DNA of 21,162 nt from a virus. This document shows positions 12,181 through 19,650 of the stretch, in pieces (within the stretch, counting starts at the first letter, position 1; each line of letters starts with the position of its first letter). Made by a program: the position numbers and the translations under genes. The stretch is from positions 1 to 21,162 of IMG/VR virus record IMGVR_UViG_3300017605_001395. One strand, given 5' to 3'. A model generated the notes under the pieces. That model had not been told where the DNA came from. It searched no databases and worked only from the letters and a program-made list of their open reading frames with translations.

Positions 12181-12690
12181 ATGGCGAACCGCACCTTCAA
12201 CAACCAGCAAACCCTCACTCTCTACAAGAGGGTGGTGGAGCTCTACCCCATCGTCACGTTTGGGGCGACGGGCGCACCGACGCTCAAGAAGGTGCAGTTC
12301 ACCGCGATGGGCGCCACCAACGTGGCGGCTTCCTCTTCCCTGGCGGCCGCTACGACGACTGGGGTTGGGTATGCCTTTGGCGATGGCGCGGGCACCCGCA
12401 GCATCGCCCGGACTGGCACGGGCGCGTACACCCTCACGCTGTCGGACCCGTACCAGCGGCTGATTGGCTTCGAGGTGGCCCTCATCTCGAATGCCAACGG
12501 CCTCATCTCCACCGGCGGCTTCTCCGCGGCCATCTTTGCCAGCACCACCAGCGTCACCACCAACACGGCGCTGGGAAATGGGGGCGTCATCACCTTCATC
12601 CTCAACAACGGCTCAGGCGCAGCGGCGGACCCCAACAGCGGGGACACCTTCACTTTCTGCATCACCCTTCTGGACGCGACGGAACCGTAA
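12181..12690 (+). CDS. Capsid-associated virion protein
   Basis: 169 residues. Begins MANRTFNNQQTLTLYKRVVELYPIVTFGATGAPTLKK, an opening I recognise from proteins encoded directly after this type of capsid gene. The remainder is beta-rich and Gly/Ala/Thr-rich (GTGAYTLTLSDPYQRLIGFEVALI, GGVITFILNNGSGAAADPNSGDTFTFCITLLD). The fold resembles small head-decoration or head-fibre base proteins. AAGGG lies before the ATG. A surface decoration or stabilising role is inferred from position and composition. Confidence 0.75.
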   Translation: MANRTFNNQQTLTLYKRVVELYPIVTFGATGAPTLKKVQFTAMGATNVAASSSLAAATTTGVGYAFGDGAGTRSIARTGTGAYTLTLSDPYQRLIGFEVALISNANGLISTGGFSAAIFASTTSVTTNTALGNGGVITFILNNGSGAAADPNSGDTFTFCITLLDATEP

Positions 12691-12691
12691 A

Positions 12692-13084
12692 ATGGCCATC
12701 ACCGCCTCCATCGCGCTGTCCTCGGCCACCGCCAAGGCGGAGCAGCGCGTCACGGCCAGCCTCACCGTCAACAACTCCGGTGGGGCGGCGGTGACTGTGA
12801 CGTCCGTGCAGCCCACCCTGGTGCCCAGTGGCCTCACGTCACAGTCCGTGTCCGCGGGCGTGGGCGTGCCGATGTTTGGGGGAGCGTTCGCCTCGTCGGT
12901 GGCGGCCAGCGGTGCGCTCGTCATCCCGTTTGATGTCGTGGCCCACGCGCCCACCACGTCCTATGGCCTCGCGGAGCCCGCCTCGCTGGCCTACTCGGTG
13001 GGCGCGACGGTGGGCACCAGCGACGGCGCCGTCACCGTTGCCACCCCCGCCACCCTCACCGTCACCAACCCCGCTGGCCTCTGA
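12692..13084 (+). CDS. Beta-sandwich virion protein, tandem paralogue A
   Basis: 130 residues, Ser/Thr/Val/Ala-rich. Alternating strands (AEQRVTASLTVNNSGGAAVTVTSVQPTLV, ALVIPFDVVAH, SLAYSVGATVGTSDGAVTVATPATLTV) give an immunoglobulin-like, bacterial-type beta-sandwich pattern. The final segment (VGATVGTSDGAVTV ... ATLTV) mirrors that of the following gene (VGANLASSDGSVFS ... ALTV). Decoration proteins with such folds sit on phage heads and tails and often help adhesion. The start is ATG 12692, one base after the previous stop, with no strong Shine-Dalgarno, so coupling is likely. The frame is also open upstream inside the previous gene, which is a shadow. Confidence 0.7.
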   Translation: MAITASIALSSATAKAEQRVTASLTVNNSGGAAVTVTSVQPTLVPSGLTSQSVSAGVGVPMFGGAFASSVAASGALVIPFDVVAHAPTTSYGLAEPASLAYSVGATVGTSDGAVTVATPATLTVTNPAGL

Positions 13085-13093
13085 GGACGCACC

Positions 13094-13582
13094 ATGGCGA
13101 TGTCCGCGGCGTTGACTCAGCAATACCCAGCCACCCTGGGGAATGAAACCAACTTCACGTTGGCCATCAGCAACTCCGCTGGAACGGCCGTCACCGTCAA
13201 CACCATCCAAGCCATGGTGCTGAATGGGACGGGCGCCCCCCTGCCGACCATGCCTTTTGCCATTGGGCAACCCGTCCTCTCGCCCGCGGCGGGCGCCGGA
13301 GGGACGGCCGGCATTGTCGTCAATGCCACCTCGACGGTCTACGTGACGTTTACCGTCCAATTCTTTGGGCATGTGGTGACGGGCGGGCCGGCCACGCCCA
13401 GCAATGTCTTCCTCGTCGGGGCCAACCTCGCGTCCTCGGATGGGAGCGTGTTTTCGCCCGGCGCCCTCACCGTCGCCCTTTCCTCCCCCACCCTGGGGCA
13501 ACCCGGAAGCCCTCCTGACCCCTTGCCCGCCATTGGGCAGCTCATCTTCTCAACCCCCGCCACGTCGGGACTCACGCTGTAG
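13094..13582 (+). CDS. Beta-sandwich virion protein, tandem paralogue B
   Basis: 162 residues. The strand pattern parallels the preceding gene: NFTLAISNSAGTAVTVNTIQAMVL versus TASLTVNNSGGAAVTVTSVQ, then VYVTFTVQFFGHV, then VFLVGANLASSDGSVFSPGALTVAL. It carries a longer middle (AGAGGTAGIVVNATSTV) and a Pro-rich extension at the end (LGQPGSPPDPLPAIGQLIF). The pair suggests duplication and divergence of a surface decoration module. It contains no Cys, as expected of a secreted or surface-exposed beta protein. The exact role is not established. Confidence 0.7.
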   Translation: MAMSAALTQQYPATLGNETNFTLAISNSAGTAVTVNTIQAMVLNGTGAPLPTMPFAIGQPVLSPAAGAGGTAGIVVNATSTVYVTFTVQFFGHVVTGGPATPSNVFLVGANLASSDGSVFSPGALTVALSSPTLGQPGSPPDPLPAIGQLIFSTPATSGLTL

Positions 13583-13600
13583 CCACAAGGAGTTTCACCC

Positions 13601-14248
13601 ATGGCCGTTACCACCACGTCCCTCGCAGTCAAGGACGGCAACAACGTCTCCCAGACGCTCGCGTCCTCGACGGATCCGGCCGGCGTCCAGTCCTATGCCG
13701 TGAGTCTGGACAGGCCCGGCATCGCGGCCTACCGCGCCTCCATCCTCTACACCCTGGGCGTCGCCACGCCGACCGAGGTGGTCGTCATCCAGGGCAGCGC
13801 CACCAAGACGCTGCGCTTCACGTACATCAAGGTCCAGGGGTGGAGCACCACCGCCGGCGTCATGAAGTGGAAGATGTGCCGGCGCTCCACGGCCGGCACG
13901 CTGGGCTCGGCCGTGCTGACGGCCATCCCCACCCAAGGGAAGAATGACTCTGGCACGGTGGCCAGCCCCACCGCCACCATCTCCACGGTGGGTACGGCCA
14001 ACTACGGCACGGTGGGCACGCTGTCCGCCATCCTGGATTGCGGCGTGGTGGGCTTCAACCTCGCGGCGCAGATCAACAACACGGCGCCCTGGGTGCCCGT
14101 CTCCCCGGCTACCGCCGCCCAGGCCATCGTGGTGCGCGGGACGAGCGACTGGATCACCCTGGATGGTGGCGCGGACGCAGGCGGTGATGCAGTGCCCGCG
14201 GGCGGCATCGCGTGCATCACCCTGGAGTGGGTGGAGGATGCGAGCTAG
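13601..14248 (+). CDS. Conserved virion structural protein (YRASI/GSATKT type)
   Basis: 215 residues. The segment YRASILYTLGVATPTEVVVIQGSATKTLRFTYIKVQGWSTTAG followed by KMCRRSTAGTLGSA matches a broadly distributed phage structural family whose members contain YRASI, GSASKT and KRSxANTGGTST-like motifs. The rest is beta-rich and ends GGIACITLEWVEDAS. AAGGAG lies eight to nine bases before the ATG. Such proteins are encoded near capsid or tail genes and are probably surface-exposed; no biochemical role is known to me. Confidence 0.75.
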   Translation: MAVTTTSLAVKDGNNVSQTLASSTDPAGVQSYAVSLDRPGIAAYRASILYTLGVATPTEVVVIQGSATKTLRFTYIKVQGWSTTAGVMKWKMCRRSTAGTLGSAVLTAIPTQGKNDSGTVASPTATISTVGTANYGTVGTLSAILDCGVVGFNLAAQINNTAPWVPVSPATAAQAIVVRGTSDWITLDGGADAGGDAVPAGGIACITLEWVEDAS

Positions 14249-14250
14249 CC

Positions 14251-14478
14251 ATGCCCCAGAAGACACTCGAGTGCGGCTGCACCCTGGACACCGACTTCGT
14301 CTCCGAGGAGCACGACGCCAAGGGGCCGCCCTACCACAAGGCCCTTGGCGGTACTCCGCTGGCCCAGCCACCGGCTGAGTCCATGAATGAATTTGAGGCC
14401 GAGGCCCGAAAAGTAAACCCAGAGGAGTGGAAGGACGCGCTGTCCACGGACGAGAAACCACACCACCGGAAAAAGTAG
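14251..14478 (+). CDS. 75-aa protein with N-terminal CGC motif
   Basis: Begins MPQKTLECGCTLDTDFVSEE and continues polar and acidic to a basic end (KPHHRKK). The CGC pair and later His could bind a metal, but the spacing matches no named zinc fold. It starts two bases after the previous stop, with GGAGG about 13 bases upstream. It lies between structural genes, so a minor virion or assembly role is possible; unknown. Confidence 0.6.
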   Translation: MPQKTLECGCTLDTDFVSEEHDAKGPPYHKALGGTPLAQPPAESMNEFEAEARKVNPEEWKDALSTDEKPHHRKK

Positions 14479-14484
14479 GCCGCC

Positions 14485-15216
14485 ATGCCGAACACCGGCG
14501 CCACCACCCTGGGGGCCATTCGCACCGCTGCCCAGCAGCGCGCGGACTTGTACGGCTCCAACTTCATCACCACCACCGAGTGGAACAGCATGGTGAATGC
14601 GTCTCTCCAGCAGCTCTGGGAGAAGCTGGTGGAGGCGTATGGGAATGACTACGAGGTCCAGTCCGCCTTTGCCATCATTACGGATGGCACCAATGACCAC
14701 TACGCCCTGCCCACGGACTTCTTCAAGCTCCTGGGCGTGGACCTGCAGCTCTCGAATGCGGGAGCGGCGTCCACGACGGGGTGGATTACCATCTGGAAGT
14801 TCAACTTCGCAGACCGAAACCGCTACACCCTCCCCAACATTCAAACCATCTGGGGGCGCACCAACCTCAAGTACCGGCTGTCCGGCGGCAACATCTGGTT
14901 CATCCCCCTGCCGATGGGCGGGCAGTCTCTGCGCCTGTGGTACGCCCCGCGGTTTGTGCCCCTGGTGCTGGATGCCGACAGCTTCGATGGCATCAACGGG
15001 TGGGAGGAGTGGGCCATCAACGACACCGCCATGAAGGCCAAGCTCAAGGAGGAGTCGCCGATCGATGACTTGTTGAAAGCCCAGGCCGCGCAGGAGGAAC
15101 GGCTCACGCACGTCACGGAGAACCGGGACGCGGGCAGCGCCTCGGTGACGGTGGATGTGTACGCGGCCAACGGCAATTACTGGGGCGGGGGCTTCAATGG
15201 GGATTGGGGCATTTAG
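14485..15216 (+). CDS. Head-tail connector (portal adaptor) protein
   Basis: 243 residues. The start (GAIRTAAQQRADLYGSNFITTTEWNSMVNASLQQLWEKLVEAYGNDY) followed by YALPTDFFKLLGVDLQL is characteristic of podovirus portal-adaptor proteins, with a helical domain that packs under the portal ring and a downstream LPxDFxKLLGVD motif. The remainder contains beta strands (GGNIWFIPLPMGGQSLRLWYAP). The protein would dock beneath the portal and receive the nozzle. The position before the large tail protein fits. Confidence 0.82.
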   Translation: MPNTGATTLGAIRTAAQQRADLYGSNFITTTEWNSMVNASLQQLWEKLVEAYGNDYEVQSAFAIITDGTNDHYALPTDFFKLLGVDLQLSNAGAASTTGWITIWKFNFADRNRYTLPNIQTIWGRTNLKYRLSGGNIWFIPLPMGGQSLRLWYAPRFVPLVLDADSFDGINGWEEWAINDTAMKAKLKEESPIDDLLKAQAAQEERLTHVTENRDAGSASVTVDVYAANGNYWGGGFNGDWGI

Positions 15217-15663
15217 GTGCGCCTCAACGTCACCAGCCTGCAGCAGCTGGGCGCGGGCCTGCCGCCCGAGGTCCAGACGAGCATCCGCTCGGCCCTCTCC
15301 GCGCAAGACAAGATGAACCAGGACATCGCCCAGCTGTTCACCAACGTCTCAGCCTGGAACTGGCAGACGCCTCAGTTCGCGAATGGGTGGAAGAATTTCT
15401 CCACCACCCTCATTGCGCGCTTCACGCAGCTCTCGTGCGGCCTGGTGGTGCTGTCGGGCGCCATCATTTCAGGCACCATCGGGGGCACCGCCTTCACGCT
15501 GCCCGAGGCGATGCGCCCAAGCCAGGATTGTAACTTTGCGGTGGACTCCAATGATGCCTTTGGGAAATTGGTAGTGCAGGCGAGCGGATCCGTCATCCCT
15601 ACCGTGGGAAGCAACGCCTTTTTCTCCCTGGATGGCGCCACCTTTCTCCCGGCGGGTGGCTAG
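15217..15663 (+). CDS. Small beta-rich virion or tail protein
   Basis: 148 residues from GTG 15217, which follows directly after the previous stop and a GGGATTGGGG tract. The N-terminal half is helical (PPEVQTSIRSALSAQDKMNQ). The C-terminal half has the phage structural pattern ANGWKNFSTTLIARF, LSGAIISGTIGGTAFTLPEAMRP and ends VGSNAFFSLDGATFLPAGG. The GTIGGTAFTLPxxxRP stretch recurs in tail-fibre and tail-associated proteins. It may cap or attach to the nozzle. Moderate confidence for a virion role, low for anything more precise. Confidence 0.65.
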   Translation: MRLNVTSLQQLGAGLPPEVQTSIRSALSAQDKMNQDIAQLFTNVSAWNWQTPQFANGWKNFSTTLIARFTQLSCGLVVLSGAIISGTIGGTAFTLPEAMRPSQDCNFAVDSNDAFGKLVVQASGSVIPTVGSNAFFSLDGATFLPAGG

Positions 15664-18600
15664 ATGGGCTACGAGAAAGTCACCCAGTCTTTCCCCTTCG
15701 TCCAGGGCCCGGACCTCAAGACGGACCAGCGCCTCTCCTCCAAGCCGAGCCGGCTCGAAAACAGCATCTTCACCACCGGAGACTTGAACAAGCACGCCGG
15801 ACGCAAGGCACTGCCCAGCACCATCGACACGGGAGGCAGCTTCACGGCCGGCGATGCGTTGTTTGTCTTCAACAACGAGCTCGAGCGCATCAACGGCGGC
15901 ACCACGTATGGCCTTGGCGTAGGCACCAACCAATGGGTGACGAAGAGCGGCGGCAGCCATTACGGCACGCTGGCCAAGACGCAATGGGTGCGCAACACGG
16001 CCACCCAGGCGCAGTTTGACTGGGCCGCTGTGAATGGCGTTGGCGTCCTCACCTGGATTGAGCGGACCGGGGCGCAGCAGGGCGTGCACATTCTGGTGTT
16101 TGACCAGGCCTCGGGCAGCATCTACCAGACGGGCGCCACCACCGTCCTGACCGCGGGCAACTACCCCCGATGTGTCGTTTTGGGTGCCAACATCGTCGTT
16201 TTGTGGATCGTCTCCAGCACCAATCGGCTCTACTCGGCCGTCATCAACACGGCTCTGCCGGAAACGGCACCCAGTGCGACGATCATTCGCACCGACGTCT
16301 ATGCAGGGTGCATCGCCTTTGATGCCATCGCCTACAACGCCAGCACCGCCGTGTGCGTGTACCAGTCGGGCACAGGTGCGGACCTCATCGCCATCGGCGT
16401 GAATGCCTCGGGCGCCGTCACCACCTCGCCCGCGGCCACCACGTTTGCGGCGGCCCTGACGGCGGCGAGCCAGGCCGGCCTACTGGTCCAGAAAGACACC
16501 GCGGGAAACATCTACGTGGTGTTTGGGGACAGCGTCTCGGGCTCCTCATCGTTTCTCGTCATCAGCAGCGCCTTTGCCGTCGTGAAGGCCAAAACCTCCA
16601 TCGTCACCACCGGCAATTGGAGCGGTGGGCCCGGGCACTTCATGGCGGCGGCCTCTTACGAGGTGACGGCCAACAACCTCACCGTCGTCATGTCGAACGA
16701 GGACAACTCCTTCGCCATGTACGCGTGGCTGGGCAAGGTGGTGCTGAGCTCGGCTGGCATCGTCACGGCCTTCGCTGAAATCCCCTCCACCCAGGGCCTG
16801 CGCATCGTCGCGGACTGTGCGCTGTTCGATGGGACGCCCATCTTCGGTGCCTACAACCCGGACCTCAACACCACGGACCTCCAGGCCACGGCATGGATGC
16901 TGGACTTGAGCGGCAACGTCATCGGCCGCGGCCTCCTGGACGTCACAGGCGCCTTTGCGGGGCAGAACACACGCACCAACAAGCCCATCGTCTCGGGCCT
17001 GACCGTCTCGATGCTTTTCTCGGAGGAAGGCCGCGTGGCCATCGAGGTGGGCGGTGGATTCAATGTCTACAATGCGTCGCCCTTCGGCATCACCAGCCTG
17101 GGCATCACCAAGGCCCTGGTGACGCTTCTCCCCAGGCAGCAGCTTGGCCAGACGGTCTATCTGGGCGGGGCCATCCCGCGCACCTATGATGGGCTGGTGG
17201 TGGTGGGGGACAACTTCCCGCTGACGCCCGTGCCCCTGAATGCCTCGGACAATGGCGCGGGCGCCCTCTCGGCCGGCGTCTACCAGTGGCGCTATATCTG
17301 GTCCTGGCTCAACGCCAAGGGCGAGCTCTCGCGCGGTCCGCCGTCCGTCGCCATCAGCACCACCCTCGCCGCGGCTCGGCAGGCCACCCTCTCGGTCGCC
17401 ACCATGGCCGCCTCCACGCGGGACATCCTTCCCGCGGGCGTCACGGTATACCTGGAGATCTACCGGACCCAGGCGAATGGCACCGTCTTCCAGCGCGTCT
17501 CCACCATCAGCGCACCGACTTACAACGCCGTCGCCTATAGCGGCACCACCAACCGCGCCCTCGTCATCAGCGACAACACCTCGGATGCGACGCTGGCCAG
17601 TCGCGAATTCCTCTACACCACGGGCGGCATTCTGGATTGGGAGGCCCCGCCCGCCTATTCCGTTGCGTGCACACACCAGGGGCGCCTCATCATCTCCCCC
17701 AGCGAGGCCCCCTATTCGTTTTGGCCCTCCAGCCAGTGGACGCCCGGCGAGACGGTGCGTTTCTCCAGCTTCACGGTGGCGTATGTCCCGGCCGACACCG
17801 GGCCGCTGACGGGGCTGGCGTCGTTGGATGGGAAGCTGATTCTTCTCACCCAGTCCGCGGCCTACGCGACGCTGGGGGATGGGCCAGACCAGCTGGGCAA
17901 TAACCCCTACCCTCCCGTCCAGCGCGTGGTCGGCGTGGACGCGGGCCCCATTCCCGGGAGTCCCGTCGCGGTGACGCCGCTGGGCATCATCTACCAGTCC
18001 GTGAAGGGCCTCACGCTTCTGGACCGCTCGCTCAACCAGGCCTTCATCGGCGCCGAGGTGGAGCCCTACGCCCTGCCGCCCTACACGCTCAAAAGCATTC
18101 TGGTGCACGCCAGGCTGCAGCAAATCCACTTCCAGGTGGATGATGGCAGCGACATCCCGGGCAGCCAGACAGAGCAACTGGTGCCGAGCAACGGCGGCTT
18201 CCGGTTGGTGTTTGACTACATGTACAAGCAATGGAGCGTGGACCCGAAATGGGGCGCTCAGGGCGCCTGTCTTTACCAGGGCAACTACACGCAGGTGCGC
18301 AGCGATGGACTGGTGACCCAGGAGACACCGGGCCTCTTTCTGGACCGGGGCAGCGCCTACTCCTCCATCGTGGAGACGCCGTGGATCAAGCTGGCGGGCC
18401 TGCAGGGCTACCAGCGCCTGTACTACGTCACCCTCCTGGGCACGTATGGCAGCCCCTGCACGCTGAAGCTGGAGGTAGCCTACAGCTACGCCGCCACAGA
18501 GCCCACGGTCCCCTATTTTGACCCAGCCGACACGGTGACGCTGGATGGCGAGGCCGCGCGCGCGGCGGGGGCCGAGGGGTTCAGCCCGGGGAGTCAGTTT

Positions 18601-18762
18601 GCCTTTCGGCACCATTTGGGGCGCAAATGCAGTGCCGTGAAGTTCCGGATGACAGACACAAACATTCTGGGAGACGGGACGGGGATGGGGTTGACCGACC
18701 TGATGCTAGAGTATGGAATCAAGAAGGGCGCACGGAAGCTTCCTGCAGCACAGACAGCATAG
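15664..18762 (+). CDS. Tail nozzle / tubular protein (P22 gp10- or T7 gp12-like role)
   Basis: 1032 residues. The N-terminus (FPFVQGPDLKTDQRLSSKPSRLENSIFTTGDLNKHAGRKAL) has the FxxGxxxKxDxxxxxxxxLxNxxFTxxGxLxKRxGxxxL pattern of podovirus nozzle proteins. The rest is overwhelmingly beta (repeated strands of the kind VVLGANIVVLWIV, LTVVMSNEDNSFAMYAW, YLEIYRT), consistent with a large beta-propeller or barrel body. The C-terminal third (LDGKLILLTQSAAYATLGDGP, VTPLGIIYQSVKGLTLLDRSL) resembles the propeller blades of such proteins. A hexamer would continue the tail tube below the connector and carry spikes or fibres. ATG follows the previous stop directly. Confidence 0.85.
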   Translation: MGYEKVTQSFPFVQGPDLKTDQRLSSKPSRLENSIFTTGDLNKHAGRKALPSTIDTGGSFTAGDALFVFNNELERINGGTTYGLGVGTNQWVTKSGGSHYGTLAKTQWVRNTATQAQFDWAAVNGVGVLTWIERTGAQQGVHILVFDQASGSIYQTGATTVLTAGNYPRCVVLGANIVVLWIVSSTNRLYSAVINTALPETAPSATIIRTDVYAGCIAFDAIAYNASTAVCVYQSGTGADLIAIGVNASGAVTTSPAATTFAAALTAASQAGLLVQKDTAGNIYVVFGDSVSGSSSFLVISSAFAVVKAKTSIVTTGNWSGGPGHFMAAASYEVTANNLTVVMSNEDNSFAMYAWLGKVVLSSAGIVTAFAEIPSTQGLRIVADCALFDGTPIFGAYNPDLNTTDLQATAWMLDLSGNVIGRGLLDVTGAFAGQNTRTNKPIVSGLTVSMLFSEEGRVAIEVGGGFNVYNASPFGITSLGITKALVTLLPRQQLGQTVYLGGAIPRTYDGLVVVGDNFPLTPVPLNASDNGAGALSAGVYQWRYIWSWLNAKGELSRGPPSVAISTTLAAARQATLSVATMAASTRDILPAGVTVYLEIYRTQANGTVFQRVSTISAPTYNAVAYSGTTNRALVISDNTSDATLASREFLYTTGGILDWEAPPAYSVACTHQGRLIISPSEAPYSFWPSSQWTPGETVRFSSFTVAYVPADTGPLTGLASLDGKLILLTQSAAYATLGDGPDQLGNNPYPPVQRVVGVDAGPIPGSPVAVTPLGIIYQSVKGLTLLDRSLNQAFIGAEVEPYALPPYTLKSILVHARLQQIHFQVDDGSDIPGSQTEQLVPSNGGFRLVFDYMYKQWSVDPKWGAQGACLYQGNYTQVRSDGLVTQETPGLFLDRGSAYSSIVETPWIKLAGLQGYQRLYYVTLLGTYGSPCTLKLEVAYSYAATEPTVPYFDPADTVTLDGEAARAAGAEGFSPGSQFAFRHHLGRKCSAVKFRMTDTNILGDGTGMGLTDLMLEYGIKKGARKLPAAQTA
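18691..18719 (+). promoter_or_regulatory. Possible internal promoter for the ejection genes
   Basis: TTGACC (18691-18696), 17 bp, TGGAAT (18714-18719), just before the end of the nozzle gene and about 50 bp upstream of the next start. Both boxes are imperfect and the site is coding, so a chance match is plausible. Confidence 0.22.
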
Positions 18763-18771
18763 GGGTTTGGT

Positions 18772-19650
18772 ATGGCTTTTCTTCCTGGGGTGTTTGGTGG
18801 GGACAATACGGTGGGCTTCTTTGGCGGAGGCAAGTTCGTCCCCAACCAGAACGCCTTCCAAGTCCCCGAGGCCGGGCAAACCAACCAGCGCTATGCCTGG
18901 GGCAGCCAGTGGGCCCAGGACGCTCTGGACCCCAACAACCCCAACAACCCACTGGCCCAGCAGAATGCTGTCAACGCACAGCAGGGGCAGCTGGCCCAGG
19001 GACTGTTTGGCACCATCGCCGGCAACCAACCCTCTGTGGCCCAGCAGCAGCTGCAGCAGACCACCCAGGGAAACATGGCCAACGCTTACGCGATGGCGGC
19101 GGCCAACCCCAACAACCCCGGGGCGGCGCGGATGGCGGCGAACAACGCCGCGGCGGCCAACCAAGCCGCGGCAGGACAAGGCGCAATGCTGAGGGCGCAG
19201 GAGATTTCGGGCGCTCAAGGCATGCTGGGGAACGTCCTGGGGGGGCAGCGCAGCCAGGATCAGGGCATGTACCAGAACCTCAACCAGGCCTCGTTGGGGA
19301 ATTTGGGCGGGCAAACCAACCTGAACTTGGGGCAGGCCCAGGCCCAGCAGAATGAAGAGCAGATGCGCCTGCAGGGGTTCCAGGGGGCGCAAAGCAATGC
19401 ATTGGGCGGGAAGCTTTTGAATGCCGCGGCCGGCGTGGGCGCGGCCTTCGCGGGCAAGGCCTTTGGGGGCGTCATCCCGGGTTACGCGTCAGGCGGAGAC
19501 AGCCGGGCCAATGACACGGTTCCGGCCATGTTGTCCCCCAGGGAAGTCGTCCTGCCCCGGAGCGTGACGCTGGCCGCGGACGCGCCGGAGCGCGCGAAAG
19601 CCTTCCTCGAGGCGCTCAAGAAGAAGCACCAACTCAAGAGGGCCGCATGA
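18772..19650 (+). CDS. Gln/Asn/Ala-rich internal virion or ejection protein
   Basis: 292 residues. A Gly-rich N-terminus (FLPGVFGGDNTVGFFGGGKF) is followed by a low-complexity central part rich in Gln, Asn and Ala (PNNPNNPLAQQNAVNAQQGQ; AAANPNNPGAARMAANNAAA). The end (GGVIPGYASGGDSRANDTVPAMLSPREVVLPRSVTLAA) is the GGxxxGxxxxDxVPAMLSPxEVVLPR signature seen at the C-termini of tape-measure and internal ejection proteins. It is too short for a long-tail tape measure, so an internal head protein released with DNA fits better. The start has AGGGG upstream and lies nine bases past the nozzle stop. Its stop overlaps the next gene. Confidence 0.72.
   Translation: MAFLPGVFGGDNTVGFFGGGKFVPNQNAFQVPEAGQTNQRYAWGSQWAQDALDPNNPNNPLAQQNAVNAQQGQLAQGLFGTIAGNQPSVAQQQLQQTTQGNMANAYAMAAANPNNPGAARMAANNAAAANQAAAGQGAMLRAQEISGAQGMLGNVLGGQRSQDQGMYQNLNQASLGNLGGQTNLNLGQAQAQQNEEQMRLQGFQGAQSNALGGKLLNAAAGVGAAFAGKAFGGVIPGYASGGDSRANDTVPAMLSPREVVLPRSVTLAADAPERAKAFLEALKKKHQLKRAA

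Noticed and set aside
16546-18615. 689-codon open frame on the minus strand
   Set aside because: It lies wholly opposite the nozzle gene, in GC-rich DNA where antisense frames stay open because of third-position GC. The translation is rich in Arg, Gly, Ala and His with no domain, and the sense protein is clearly real.
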